This document shows, one piece after another, positions 35,456 through 43,547 of a DNA stretch of 47,177 nucleotides. The position numbers were made by a program, and so were the translations under genes. The first letter of the stretch is position 1. The number at the start of each line of letters is the position of its first letter. The stretch covers positions 1 through 47,177 of the forward strand of contig JAUIKE010000049.1 in NCBI GenBank assembly GCA_030430845.1, given 5' to 3'. The DNA is from Bacteroidia bacterium (lineage in GTDB: Bacteria; Bacteroidota; Bacteroidia; Chitinophagales; Saprospiraceae). Under the pieces are notes generated by a model. That model saw only the letters and a list, made by a program, of their open reading frames with translations, was not told the origin of the DNA and did not search any database.

Positions 35456-35495
35456 AAGATTTTCTCATCTGCCTGAGGCAGATGAGAAAATCTTT
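35455..35495. terminator. 19-bp palindrome, bidirectional terminator of galE and LysE gene
   Basis: Arms 35455-35473 and 35477-35495 are perfectly complementary over 19 bp with a 3-nt TGA loop, followed on the plus strand by TTATTTT. It fills the whole gap between the two convergent genes. Its core 35463-35487 resembles the REP-like sequence at 26396 and 44967. Confidence 0.8.
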
Positions 35496-36113
35496 TTATT
35501 TTAAAAGGGCATTATAAATTGTGATCAAAGCTAAGGTCAAAAACAACAGACTGAGTATGTAATTGATGTTCTTCGCAATGAATTGCACCCGCCGCTGAAT
35601 GTATTCTGCGAAAAGGATGTAGATAAAAAAAAGCAGAAAGGCGCCGGCCACCGCCCCTAAAGAAAAAATGTAATTGTGTGGCGGATCGAGATTGATCCAC
35701 CCTTTAGCTTCTAAAAAGGTACTATAGCCCAGGAAAAATGGGATGGCCAGCATATTCATCGAAGACATCGTCAAGCCGGCCAGGTAACTGCTTCTCTTTT
35801 GATCCTTCAGATCCAACTTCACTTGCTGTCGTGCCTGCCGGTAAAACAGGTAGGCTAATCCCAAAAAAACCACAATGGCTGCATAAGTTAGATATTCGAT
35901 GATCTGTGGGTTTCTTCCAAGGTACTTAGCGAAAGTAACGGCGATAAAAGACTGTACCAGAATAACCGTCACCGCACCTGCTACGAAAAGTAAGGCTTCG
36001 CGGCGGTGGTTTTCAATACTCATTTTCAAGGAAGTCATGTTGATCATTCCTGGGGGCATAAATCCTATGAATGCGACGAGTACTGCGAGTAAAAAAGTGT
36101 TCAGGAATTCCAT
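35496..36113 (-). CDS. LysE/RhtB-family exporter
   Basis: A 205-residue inner-membrane protein with six predicted helices. The N-terminus 'FLLAVLVAFIGFMPPGMINM' matches the family pattern (helix 1 followed by a PG-containing turn). A basic cytoplasmic stretch ('YRQARQQVKLDLKDQKRSS') lies in the middle. LysE-type proteins export amino acids or related small molecules; the substrate is not predictable. The PPGM motif instead of the more common P-G-P is typical of a Bacteroidota subgroup. It is followed by the terminator shared with galE and preceded, after a hairpin, by the serine hydrolase gene. Confidence 0.82.
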   Translation of the reverse strand: MEFLNTFLLAVLVAFIGFMPPGMINMTSLKMSIENHRREALLFVAGAVTVILVQSFIAVTFAKYLGRNPQIIEYLTYAAIVVFLGLAYLFYRQARQQVKLDLKDQKRSSYLAGLTMSSMNMLAIPFFLGYSTFLEAKGWINLDPPHNYIFSLGAVAGAFLLFFIYILFAEYIQRRVQFIAKNINYILSLLFLTLALITIYNALLK

Positions 36114-36128
36114 AGTGATTACTATTAA

Positions 36129-36159
36129 GGCATTCAGCCGCCGACAGCGGCTGAATGCC
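36129..36159 (-). terminator. 13-bp hairpin behind the serine hydrolase gene
   Basis: Perfect 13-bp GC-rich arms (36129-36141 and 36147-36159), 5-nt loop, 5 nt after the stop codon. The minus strand continues with TTAATAGTAATC, so the T-tail is poor. Confidence 0.55.
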
Positions 36160-36164
36160 CGAAA

Positions 36165-37739
36165 TTAATTATCGATCCAAACATCCAAATATTGTACTTT
36201 TGGATCTTTCTCCGGCGTCAAGGTAAAGTAAACATTTAATATTTCCTGTGATCCTTCTGCTTGAAAATGTGCTCTCAATTGATTAAAGGCCCTTACCGGT
36301 TGGATGTCACTAACAGCTCCTGCCTTTTCCAGGATTTCCTGAATCTGCTCCATTCTATCCTCACGCGACTGATCCAGATAAAAGTTCTCAGCCAAAATTT
36401 TCTTCTCCAGCTCCGGATCCCAGTTTTTTATCATTTCAAAGACCTCCTTCGATCTTTGACTTAAAATATCCGAAACCGGAAGCTCTCGAGGCTCCAACTT
36501 CAAATCGTCGAAAAGCAGTTTTTCGATCGGATTTCTCGGCAAGGGTCCGGTATAGGTCAAATTTCCAAAAGCCATTACCCCTACCCCATATTCCGGATAA
36601 AAAACATAGTTGCTTCCGTATCCAGGTAAGGCCCCTCCATGAGAAACAGCCCTTACTCTGTGACAATCTGTTACAATACTCAGCCCAAAACCATATCCTG
36701 TGACTCTCGGACAGTTTTCTCCATTGTAGTCGGTACTTCTTGTACTCAGCCGGGGAAATTGAGGCGTCTGCATTTCCCTCAGGCTTGCTCTGGATATCGG
36801 CCCCTTGTCCGCTCCATTCCTGGGGGGCCAGGCCGACAGATGAAAACTTACATATTTACTAAAATCTTCTATAGTAGTAATGAGTCCTCCCATAGCTCCG
36901 AAGGCGCCGTCGTGCAGGATCGGCTCGGTTTTCCATTGTTCGTCTTCCCACCGATAGCCTATGGCAAACAGTTCTTCCGGAACGTTTTCATACTCCCAGT
37001 AGGTGTTATTCATACCCAGGGGCTGAAAAATATTTTGTCTGATATAGTCCTGATAGGGCATTCCCGATACTTCAGAAACGATATGCCCCAGCATAGCATA
37101 GCCTGTATTGCTATACTCGTATTGCATAGAAGTAGTAGTCGAAAAAGTAAGGCCCTGCCCGATCAAGTCGATCAGCATTTCATCGGGTTCTTCCAATTGG
37201 CGGTCGCCCCAGGGGTTATCTTCCGGAAAACCGGCAGTCATAGTCAGAAGGTTTTCGATGTCAATGTCAGGCGCATCGGCCGTCAGCTTGTCCATCAAAC
37301 CCACCTCCGGTATGTACTTCGAAACGGGATCCTCGAGCGATAATTTACCCGCATCTCTAAGCTGAATAATAGCCATGGCGGTAAAACTCTTTGTCATGGA
37401 AGCGATTCGAAAGGCGGCTTGAGCAGAAGAGGGGCGCTTGCTTTCCAGTTCCAATACCCCACTGGCTCCGGCCAGGACTAAGGAATCGCCAACCACCACG
37501 CCATAAGCGATGCCGGGTATGTTTCGTTCCTCTGCATTGTTGACAAAAATTTCCTCAAATTGGGAAGCTGCGCCTTTAACTTTCTCAATCTGATCATCCG
37601 TTGAGAAAGAAGGTGCCTGGTAATTTTCCAGGTACGACCTTGGTACGACCTCAGTATAAGTTTGGTCGTTTTGTGACTGCTTGCAGGCTGTAAAGGCAAA
37701 GACAATCAACAAGTAGAATACAAATGTCAGGTGTTTCAT
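36165..37739 (-). CDS. Serine hydrolase lipoprotein, class C beta-lactamase family
   Basis: A 524-residue protein with a lipoprotein signal peptide (MKHLTFVFYLLIVFAFTAC, lipidation Cys19). The penicillin-binding fold motifs are present: SxxK at 114-117 ('RIASMTKSF'), YxN at 209-211 ('YEYSNTGY'), and HGG as the KTG counterpart ('VSHGGALPGYGSNY'). An extra C-terminal domain of about 130 residues follows ('EPRELPVSDI' to the end, 'DVWIDN'). Such proteins are D-amino-acid or ester hydrolases as often as true beta-lactamases; no drug resistance can be inferred. The frame is open to 37799, but the ATG at 37739 gives the lipobox-bearing start. Confidence 0.85.
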   Translation of the reverse strand: MKHLTFVFYLLIVFAFTACKQSQNDQTYTEVVPRSYLENYQAPSFSTDDQIEKVKGAASQFEEIFVNNAEERNIPGIAYGVVVGDSLVLAGASGVLELESKRPSSAQAAFRIASMTKSFTAMAIIQLRDAGKLSLEDPVSKYIPEVGLMDKLTADAPDIDIENLLTMTAGFPEDNPWGDRQLEEPDEMLIDLIGQGLTFSTTTSMQYEYSNTGYAMLGHIVSEVSGMPYQDYIRQNIFQPLGMNNTYWEYENVPEELFAIGYRWEDEQWKTEPILHDGAFGAMGGLITTIEDFSKYVSFHLSAWPPRNGADKGPISRASLREMQTPQFPRLSTRSTDYNGENCPRVTGYGFGLSIVTDCHRVRAVSHGGALPGYGSNYVFYPEYGVGVMAFGNLTYTGPLPRNPIEKLLFDDLKLEPRELPVSDILSQRSKEVFEMIKNWDPELEKKILAENFYLDQSREDRMEQIQEILEKAGAVSDIQPVRAFNQLRAHFQAEGSQEILNVYFTLTPEKDPKVQYLDVWIDN

Positions 37740-37762
37740 AAAATATTTTTTTACTAAAGATA

Positions 37763-38038
37763 ATGGTTCGATTAGATATTCAGGGCATTTCTTTTGCAAG
37801 AGAAGTAGTGATCCCTATCTATTACAAAGGAAGACATGTAGGTACCAGAAGAGTCGATTTTCTAATCGAAGGAATCATTTCAACAGAACTGAAAGCCGTA
37901 ATTAGTATGGATGACGGCCACCTTTGCCAGGGACTGAATTACCTGGAAGCCTTTAAAATGGAGACGGGGCTGTTGATCAACTTTGGATCTAAGCGATTAC
38001 AATACAAACGGTTATTCAATACCAAATACAAAGAATAA
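37763..38038 (+). pseudogene. N-terminally truncated GxxExxY-family protein remnant
   Basis: A 91-codon frame starting MVRLDIQGISFARE. It matches the second half of GxxExxY proteins: 'VVIPIYYKGRHVGTRRVDFL', 'STELKAV', 'QGLNYLEAFKMETGLLINFG'. The family is normally about 125 residues and begins with the helix that contains the naming motif. That part is absent, and the ATG lies only 24 nt from the divergent serine hydrolase start. I therefore read this as a 5'-truncated remnant, possibly still translated. The family's role is unknown; members are often found as accessory genes. Confidence 0.65.
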
Positions 38039-38039
38039 A

Positions 38040-38480
38040 TCAACTAATATTGTCAAAAATCGTATTCAAGGTAGAGATCAACTCATTAATTTCTTTTTCC
38101 TTCAAAGGGGCCCAAACCTGACGGCGATATTCTTTCACCATCGGCATCAGCCGATCGATCAAGGCCCGGCCTTTTTTGGTGAGCGAGATCTTAAACCGCC
38201 TTCTGTCCTCCGGATCGGCTAAGCGCTCGGTCAGCTTTTTCTTACACAGCAGATCGATGATCCGGGTAATGGTAGGCGCATCCTTGAAGGTAGCCTGCGC
38301 CAATTCGAGCTGGCTTTGCTCATTCACTTTGTCTAGTTCTTGCAAGATCACCCACTGATCAGCGGTAATGCCCGCATCAGCCGCTTTTAGTCGCTGGGAA
38401 AAAACCTGCTTCATCCGTTTTGCAGTCCGTTCCAGAATAAAACCTGGGATCTCTTCGGCTCTTCTATCTTGTGTAGTCAT
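38040..38480 (-). CDS. MarR-family transcriptional regulator
   Basis: A 146-residue winged-helix protein. The core is typical: 'ADQWVILQELDKVNEQSQLE' (helix 2-3), 'DAPTITRIIDLLCKKKLTER' (recognition helix) and the wing 'DRRRFKISLTKKGR'. It starts at the ATG at 38480 (MTTQDRRAEEIPG); a longer frame to 38525 lacks family similarity. A -7 element (TAATTTTG on the minus strand) lies at 38523-38530, giving a leader of roughly 35 nt. It ends 1 nt after the GxxExxY remnant on the opposite strand. The ligand and targets are unknown; MarR regulators often control themselves and a neighbouring exporter. Confidence 0.88.
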   Translation of the reverse strand: MTTQDRRAEEIPGFILERTAKRMKQVFSQRLKAADAGITADQWVILQELDKVNEQSQLELAQATFKDAPTITRIIDLLCKKKLTERLADPEDRRRFKISLTKKGRALIDRLMPMVKEYRRQVWAPLKEKEINELISTLNTIFDNIS

Positions 38481-38522
38481 AAAGTAGTTGTTATGCCAAT
38501 AGTTATAAAAGGCAACAATATA

Positions 38523-38530
38523 CAAAATTA
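38523..38530 (-). promoter_or_regulatory. -7 element of the marR-family gene
   Basis: TAATTTTG on the minus strand, an exact TAnnTTTG match 43-50 nt upstream of the ATG at 38480. No TTG at a good -33 distance. Confidence 0.4.
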
Positions 38531-38708
38531 GTGATTTACTATTCTCAGAAATGAAAACAAATGAACTGAGCGTTTAGCGAAAGTGTTATTAATGGGCTCC
38601 AAGGCGAAGCTCCATGCATGGAATAAAACGTCTTTCTCTTTACCCCAATACCAACAAATAACAGCAAAATCTCTAATTTTACACTAACCAACTGATAACT
38701 GATAAGCG

Positions 38709-40511
38709 ATGACCACCGACGATTTCAAAAAGATCTCAGATACCTTACCGAAGCAGCCCGGCATCTATAAATTTAAAGATGAGGAAGGGCATATCCTGTA
38801 TGTAGGCAAGGCCAAAGACCTTAAAAAGAGGCTGAGCTCCTATTTTGGCAATCGTAAAGGGCGAGCCCACCGCACCCGTACCATGGTCAAAAATGCCGAT
38901 CATATCACCTTCACCATCGTTGAAACCGAGGCGGACGCCCTGCTGCTTGAGAATACCCTCATCAAAAAATACCAGCCTCGCTATAATGTAATGTTGAAGG
39001 ATGGAAAATCCTATTCGTACATCTGTATCAAAAATGAGCGATTCCCCAGGGTTTTCATCACTCGTTATGTGGTTAAAGATGGCTCCACCTACTTTGGGCC
39101 CTACACTTCCAAAAGCCGACTGAAGATCATTCTGGAACTGATCAAGTCTCTTTTTCCACTCAGGACCTGCACCTATAATCTTTCTCAGGAAAATATTGAA
39201 GCCGGCAAGTTTAAAGTTTGCCTGGAATACCACATTAAAAACTGCCTCGGCCCTTGTGAAGGCCTCGAAGATGAGGAATCTTATAATGAAAAAATCGAGC
39301 AGGTTAAAAACATTCTGAAAGGGCACTTCAGCGCCGTGGTCGGTCACTTTAATGAACAGATGAAACGCCATGCCGAAAACCTGGAGTTCGAAAAAGCCCA
39401 TCAACTAAAGGAAAAGCTCACCGCCTTTGAAGACTACCAAAGTAAATCAACCGTTGTAAGTACCACCATCCGGGATGTGGATGTTTTTTCTATTGCTGCT
39501 GATGAAAAAGAGGCATATGTAAATTACCTAAAAGTAGTGAACGGAGCCATTATCCATACCCACACTCAGGAACTGGTCATGAACCTCGATGACGAAGAAA
39601 AAGACATTCTCACCTATGCCATTGATCAGCTAAGAGAACGATTTAATAGTATTTCTACAGAAATCATTTTGCCTTACAAAATTCCTTTAACGGATCCGGA
39701 GCTGTCCATTACCGTACCCAAAATTGGGGATAAAAAGAAATTGTTGGAGCTATCACAGAAAAATGTAAAATACTACCTGCTTCAAAAGAAAAAACAGGAA
39801 GCCACTTACGTCAAAAAACAAACACCAACAGAGCGCATCCTCCGCACCATGCAAAAGGATCTGCAAATGGACGAATTACCGATCCACCTCGAATGTTTTG
39901 ACAACTCCAACATCCAGGGCAGCAATCCGGTTTCTTCCTGTGTCGTTTTCAAAAATGCCAAACCCTCAAAAAAGGATTATCGGCATTACAATATCAAAAC
40001 CGTTGAAGGCCCAAATGATTTTGCTTCTATGGAAGAAGTTGTTTCTCGACGGTATAAAAGATTAGTCAAGGAGAACGAACCACTCCCCCAATTGATCATC
40101 ATTGACGGCGGAAAAGGACAGCTGAGTGCCGCAGTCAAGATTCTGGATGAACTGGGAATCCGCGATAAGGTCACAGTTATCGGAATTGCAAAAAGGCTGG
40201 AGGAAATCTTTTTCCCCAACGACCCTGTGCCCTTGTATATCGATAAAAAATCAGAAACTCTTAAAGTTATTCAGCACGCCCGAAACGAAGCACACCGTTT
40301 TGCCATCAACTTCCACCGGGACCAGCGCTCGCGTAACTTTCTCGGGACAGAATTGACCCAAATACCTGGTGTAGGCGAAAAAACCGCTCAAAAACTATTA
40401 GCTCACTTTGGTTCGGTCAAAAAGGTCAAGGCCGCTTCCGTAACGGACCTGGCCGAGGTGGTGAGCATGTCAGCCGCTAAAAAGGTAAGGAATCATTTTG
40501 ACAAGACTTAA
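38709..40511 (+). CDS. uvrC: Excinuclease ABC subunit C
   Basis: A 600-residue nucleotide-excision repair endonuclease, normal length. The N-terminal GIY-YIG domain (about 18-95) reads 'GIYKFKDEEGHILYVGKAKD'. The central UVR motif 'HAENLEFEKAHQLKEKL' contacts UvrB. The RNase H-like second nuclease domain has 'CFDNSNIQGSNPVSSCVVF' and 'IIDGGKGQL', with its conserved Asp residues. The tail is a helix-hairpin-helix ('IPGVGEKTAQKLLAHFGS'). It makes both incisions around UvrB-bound damage. The other uvr genes are not in the window. The 183-nt upstream gap from the MarR gene shows no clear consensus promoter. Confidence 0.97.
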   Translation: MTTDDFKKISDTLPKQPGIYKFKDEEGHILYVGKAKDLKKRLSSYFGNRKGRAHRTRTMVKNADHITFTIVETEADALLLENTLIKKYQPRYNVMLKDGKSYSYICIKNERFPRVFITRYVVKDGSTYFGPYTSKSRLKIILELIKSLFPLRTCTYNLSQENIEAGKFKVCLEYHIKNCLGPCEGLEDEESYNEKIEQVKNILKGHFSAVVGHFNEQMKRHAENLEFEKAHQLKEKLTAFEDYQSKSTVVSTTIRDVDVFSIAADEKEAYVNYLKVVNGAIIHTHTQELVMNLDDEEKDILTYAIDQLRERFNSISTEIILPYKIPLTDPELSITVPKIGDKKKLLELSQKNVKYYLLQKKKQEATYVKKQTPTERILRTMQKDLQMDELPIHLECFDNSNIQGSNPVSSCVVFKNAKPSKKDYRHYNIKTVEGPNDFASMEEVVSRRYKRLVKENEPLPQLIIIDGGKGQLSAAVKILDELGIRDKVTVIGIAKRLEEIFFPNDPVPLYIDKKSETLKVIQHARNEAHRFAINFHRDQRSRNFLGTELTQIPGVGEKTAQKLLAHFGSVKKVKAASVTDLAEVVSMSAAKKVRNHFDKT

Positions 40512-40534
40512 AGAATGTTTCATTCAATAACCTG

Positions 40535-40846
40535 CTACAAAAAGAAAGTCTCTGTAAATATCACCTCATCCCGTTTTAGGTTTACCCGGCCGTCAGGACA
40601 AGACTTCATAATATGCTTCATAACATCCTGCTTGCTGAATGTCATTCGGTAAGGGAACAGCAAGTTTTTATCTTGTGAAAAACACAGGTCTCCTTCTGAT
40701 TGGGTGTTTTCTAGGTACATAAGAAAGAAATGGTCCGCCATCATGCTTATAAAGGAAGGGCACAAGTCCAGCGCTAATAACTCTTCCCAGGTATAACTAG
40801 ATTGATCTCGATGTGGAACAAAAATTTCTGATAGTTTGATTCTCAT
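40535..40846 (-). CDS. Hypothetical protein, 103 aa
   Basis: An open frame of 103 codons with ATG at 40846. No family recognised and no signal peptide or membrane segment. Sequence 'WEELLALDLCPSFISMMADH' and 'FSKQDVMKHIMKSCPDG' suggests a small alpha/beta soluble protein. It lies convergent to uvrC (23-nt gap) and 109 nt downstream of the first haloperoxidase-like gene on the same strand. It could be the last gene of that operon. Amino-acid composition looks like a real protein, but evidence is modest. Confidence 0.5.
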   Translation of the reverse strand: MRIKLSEIFVPHRDQSSYTWEELLALDLCPSFISMMADHFFLMYLENTQSEGDLCFSQDKNLLFPYRMTFSKQDVMKHIMKSCPDGRVNLKRDEVIFTETFFL

Positions 40847-40955
40847 CTTAGGTGACTTAGAAAGGGAGCGTGCGTTATCTTACGAGGATTTCAATAACGC
40901 CGCTCCATAACTGATTATGAAAAACCTATTGCTATAAGCAAAACGATTCCGTTAG

Positions 40956-42323
40956 CTATTGCCAGGGTAATTCCCTCACTCTTTGCCCAACCACAAAACC
41001 TAAGTCCGTCCCGGCATCCGAATCCGAAACGAAATGAACGCCCAGAGGAACCCGGCTGTAAGCATTTTCCAGCGCCATTTCTCTAAAAGAGGAAAAGGTT
41101 CGGGGCATCCCCCTGAATTCAGTCCGGCCTTCATGGCTCCGATCCGTAAAAGTATATTCATTGCCGAATACTTCGCTCAGCACCACAGAAGCCGCTGCAG
41201 AAAACGTAGCATGCCCGGAGGGGTAAGTCGGAAAATTCGGCGTATAAAAACCGCCCGAACCGTCGGGGCACATGACGGTATTCCAGTCCTCATCCCCCTG
41301 AAACTCGCGGATATAGTCTATAGGACGCAGGCAGTTATACCTATATTTTTCACTCCAGCACCTAATACCGGCGTCCGATAAAGCCATCCCAAGTTTGGCG
41401 TAGGCCACCACCGTTTCCAAAAGGTCCAGCCGTTCGATTCCTATGATCTGATTCGTAATACTTACCCATCGACCGGCCGGGCTAAACGTCAGTATTGGAC
41501 AGTCGTCGCTCCAAAATTCTGCGATCCAAAGATCCTCCTGCCGGCCACCGGCTTTAATCTCGTTTACCAACACCCGGGTTTGCATCGCCTCTTCATACAA
41601 TTGGGAACCAGGATTGGTGTTAAAGGCCGGGGGCGGCGAAACCTGGTCCGTTTCAAGCGCCGCAAATGTCCTTACCTTCCCCCAATGTGGAAGTAAGGCC
41701 GGTAAAAAATCCGGGTAAGTCGGTTTCCAGAATTCCACGCCGGTTTGGGGTTGATAATTCGGATCGGTGTTCTTTAAATAGGCTTCGTGGCCCCACTCAT
41801 CTTCGGTTGACCACTCGTAAATCGTCTCTGCTACATACTGCCCGTAGGTGGCTGAACGCTGGTACACATCCGGTGAAACAGAAGACTGCAATTTGGACCG
41901 CAAGGCATGACTGACATCCAGCATCCTGAATTGCTGCTCGGCCGGCGCTACCGGAAAAAACAACTCAAAGGCTTTTTCATAAGCGGCATTGGCAGCCACT
42001 TCCCAGTCATACTCCAGGCCGTATTCTACCCGATTCAAATGCAAGCCCGGAAAATGCCCGGAAAAACTGCGGTATTTTCCGCCACTTCCCTGAACAACTG
42101 CTTCGTAGGCAATTAAATTGATGTAAGCATGATTACGGGCCGACACCGGCGGACGATAGCCGGGGCTATACCGCTCTAAATCCAAAAATAATTGGTTCCA
42201 GGTCAAAGGAACACTGTGAGAATAATCAGATGCAGGACTGCTCTGAACAATGACGACTTCATCCTTCTGACAGGAACTGATCAATAACAGAAGTGCCACA
42301 AAGGGTAATACAATTTTTTGCAT
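40956..42323 (-). CDS. PAP2/vanadium-haloperoxidase-like lipoprotein, copy 1
   Basis: A 455-residue predicted lipoprotein (MQKIVLPFVALLLLISSC, lipobox LISSC). Its C-terminal half carries the PAP2/vanadium-haloperoxidase phosphate- or vanadate-binding motifs. 'KYRYNCLRPIDYIRE' supplies the Lys/Arg cluster, 'YPSGHATFSAAASVVLSEVF' the SGH core, and 'AYSRVPLGVHFVSDSDAG' the R-x(n)-H pair. The fold is shared by haloperoxidases and acid phosphatases, so activity cannot be decided by eye. It is extracytoplasmic and membrane-anchored. It follows the coiled-coil lipoprotein gene by 59 nt and is highly similar to copy 2 (43548-44915) over its whole length. Confidence 0.85.
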   Translation of the reverse strand: MQKIVLPFVALLLLISSCQKDEVVIVQSSPASDYSHSVPLTWNQLFLDLERYSPGYRPPVSARNHAYINLIAYEAVVQGSGGKYRSFSGHFPGLHLNRVEYGLEYDWEVAANAAYEKAFELFFPVAPAEQQFRMLDVSHALRSKLQSSVSPDVYQRSATYGQYVAETIYEWSTEDEWGHEAYLKNTDPNYQPQTGVEFWKPTYPDFLPALLPHWGKVRTFAALETDQVSPPPAFNTNPGSQLYEEAMQTRVLVNEIKAGGRQEDLWIAEFWSDDCPILTFSPAGRWVSITNQIIGIERLDLLETVVAYAKLGMALSDAGIRCWSEKYRYNCLRPIDYIREFQGDEDWNTVMCPDGSGGFYTPNFPTYPSGHATFSAAASVVLSEVFGNEYTFTDRSHEGRTEFRGMPRTFSSFREMALENAYSRVPLGVHFVSDSDAGTDLGFVVGQRVRELPWQ

Positions 42324-42382
42324 GGAATTGATAATTTGAAGTTAAAAAATAAAGGGGGGGGATAAATAAATATTGTTAGCGG

Positions 42383-42871
42383 TTAAGGGCAAGACTGATC
42401 AGGCAATGTCTCGTAAATGAGCTTGACCCTGGCATGTTCTTCTTTGCCTTTCTCCTTATATATCTTTTCGAAGAAAGCCATTTTACGTAGTTCAAGTTCC
42501 TGCAGTTCCTGCTTCAGAGCCGTAATTTGCTGCGTCATTTCCTGATCCAGCTGCTCTGTTTGATCCAGTGTTGATTTTAGCTCCTGGTCCAGGTCATTAT
42601 AAGATTGGAACATTCGGATTAGGTTGGCATTCCTGACTTTTAGCATATTCGCTTTTTCTTCTGCAGGAATATCGGAAGGGAGTTTTTCTGTTAACAATTG
42701 GTTGACCTCATCCCACTGGCCGGTGATACTGTCTTTAATGGCGTGTAGTCTGCATTGGAGGACGGTTTCCTGTTGGTGCAGCGCCTGCATCGCCTCTGTT
42801 TGATCTGAAGAAGAACTACAGGCGGCCAGCCCAATCGCTGCAAGCGAAAGAACAATAAATATTGGCTTCAT
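42383..42871 (-). CDS. Coiled-coil lipoprotein of unknown function, copy 1
   Basis: A 162-residue protein with a lipoprotein signal peptide ending AACS (Cys18). It is almost entirely helical, with long Glu/Gln/Leu/Lys heptads from about 70 on ('KANMLKVRNANLIRMF', then 'LDQTEQLDQEMTQQITALKQ'). No enzyme motif is present. A single Cys in the middle ('LQCRLHAIKDS') and one near the end ('DQSCP') are kept in copy 2. Always next to a PAP2-like lipoprotein here, so it may be a partner or membrane-stalk protein for it. A 36-bp imperfect palindrome (42892-42927) precedes the ATG. Confidence 0.75.
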   Translation of the reverse strand: MKPIFIVLSLAAIGLAACSSSSDQTEAMQALHQQETVLQCRLHAIKDSITGQWDEVNQLLTEKLPSDIPAEEKANMLKVRNANLIRMFQSYNDLDQELKSTLDQTEQLDQEMTQQITALKQELQELELRKMAFFEKIYKEKGKEEHARVKLIYETLPDQSCP

Positions 42872-42891
42872 TAACTTGGTTTTATAAGGCA

Positions 42892-42927
42892 GCCAACAAG
42901 TCGGACAAAATGGTCTGATTTGTTGGC
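42892..42927. promoter_or_regulatory. Palindromic operator-like site before coiled-coil lipoprotein gene, copy 1
   Basis: Two 15-nt arms (42892-42906 and 42913-42927) are complementary with two mismatches around a 6-nt spacer. The left arm contains CGGAC, part of CGGACAA at 42902-42908, the half-site also found over the Rrf2 promoter. No T-run follows in either direction, so a protein-binding site is preferred over a terminator. Confidence 0.45.
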
Positions 42928-42936
42928 AAAAAAATA

Positions 42937-43371
42937 TTAGCGCTTTAAAAAAGCCAGGCCCTGGTGCAGTTCATTTGCCAGATCCTGCACAGTAGTGCTT
43001 TGCAGCATCTCCTTCAATTCATCCCGAATGGTTTTGAATTGAAAATGCATTGGGCAGGGTTTTTTCTCGTTACAATGCTTCAGCCCCAATGCACACCCTC
43101 TGTAGACTTTATCTCCATCTATTGCTTTTACAATGTCACTCAAATGAACCTGGGACAATTTGTCTTTAGGGATTTCATACCCTCCGGTCGGCCCCTTGAC
43201 AGACTGGATAATTCCATCCCGTGCCAAAAGCTGTAAAATCTTTGCGGTAAAGGCTACCGGCGAGTCAATAGCTGTTGCAACTTCTTTCAGGCTGCTTCGC
43301 TCACCCCTTTCTGACAAACGTGCCAGATGAATACTTGCTCGGATACCATACTCGCAGGCTTTGGAAAACAT
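42937..43371 (-). CDS. Rrf2-family transcriptional regulator with three-Cys cluster
   Basis: A 144-residue protein from the ATG at 43371 (MFSKACEYGIRASIHLARL, the classical Rrf2 start). The winged helix is followed by 'GGYEIPKDKLSQVHLSDIV'. Cysteines at 93, 100 and 106 ('GCALGLKHCNEKKPCPMH') match the Fe-S-binding segment of IscR/NsrR-type members, with C-x6-C-x5-C spacing, so it probably senses iron-sulfur status, NO or redox. The promoter at 43386-43416 is overlapped by a 16-bp palindrome, suggesting autoregulation. It lies between two copies of a lipoprotein/PAP2 pair on the same strand, 65 nt from the downstream pair. Confidence 0.9.
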   Translation of the reverse strand: MFSKACEYGIRASIHLARLSERGERSSLKEVATAIDSPVAFTAKILQLLARDGIIQSVKGPTGGYEIPKDKLSQVHLSDIVKAIDGDKVYRGCALGLKHCNEKKPCPMHFQFKTIRDELKEMLQSTTVQDLANELHQGLAFLKR

Positions 43372-43385
43372 AAATACCTTTTTTA

Positions 43386-43416
43386 CAAAAATAAGGTGAT
43401 TTTTTATATCGGACAA
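43386..43416 (-). promoter_or_regulatory. Bacteroidota-type promoter of the Rrf2 gene
   Basis: On the minus strand TTG (43416-43414), a 20-nt spacer, TATTTTTG (43393-43386): an exact match to TTG-N20-TAnnTTTG. Predicted leader about 10-15 nt. Confidence 0.6.
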
Positions 43417-43425
43417 GTTTGTCCG
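43410..43425. promoter_or_regulatory. CGGACAA-N2-TTGTCCG palindrome, candidate Rrf2 operator
   Basis: A perfect 7+7 inverted repeat (43410-43416 and 43419-43425) with a 2-bp spacer. It contains the -33 TTG of the Rrf2 promoter, so binding would block transcription. Half-site matches occur at 42902 and 45572 upstream of the neighbouring lipoprotein genes. Confidence 0.6.
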
Positions 43426-43464
43426 TGTTTTACATTAAATTTTTATATGTGAAGTCCCAAAGGA

Positions 43465-43527
43465 TTACTTTCAGGAAGTATTTTTTAGAAAAACTTCGTT
43501 TTTCTAAAAAATACTTCCTGAAAGTAA
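43465..43527 (-). terminator. 30-bp perfect palindrome behind PAP2-like copy 2
   Basis: Arms 43465-43494 and 43498-43527 are perfectly complementary over 30 bp with a 3-nt TTC loop. It lies 20 nt after the stop of the copy 2 gene and separates it from the Rrf2 promoter. Probable terminator. Confidence 0.7.
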
Positions 43528-43547
43528 AATCACAGGTCCTCAATTGC

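Noticed and set aside
36639..37343. 234-codon open frame opposite the serine hydrolase
   Set aside because: The minus-strand frame has clear catalytic motifs and a lipoprotein signal; the plus frame shows no recognisable domain.
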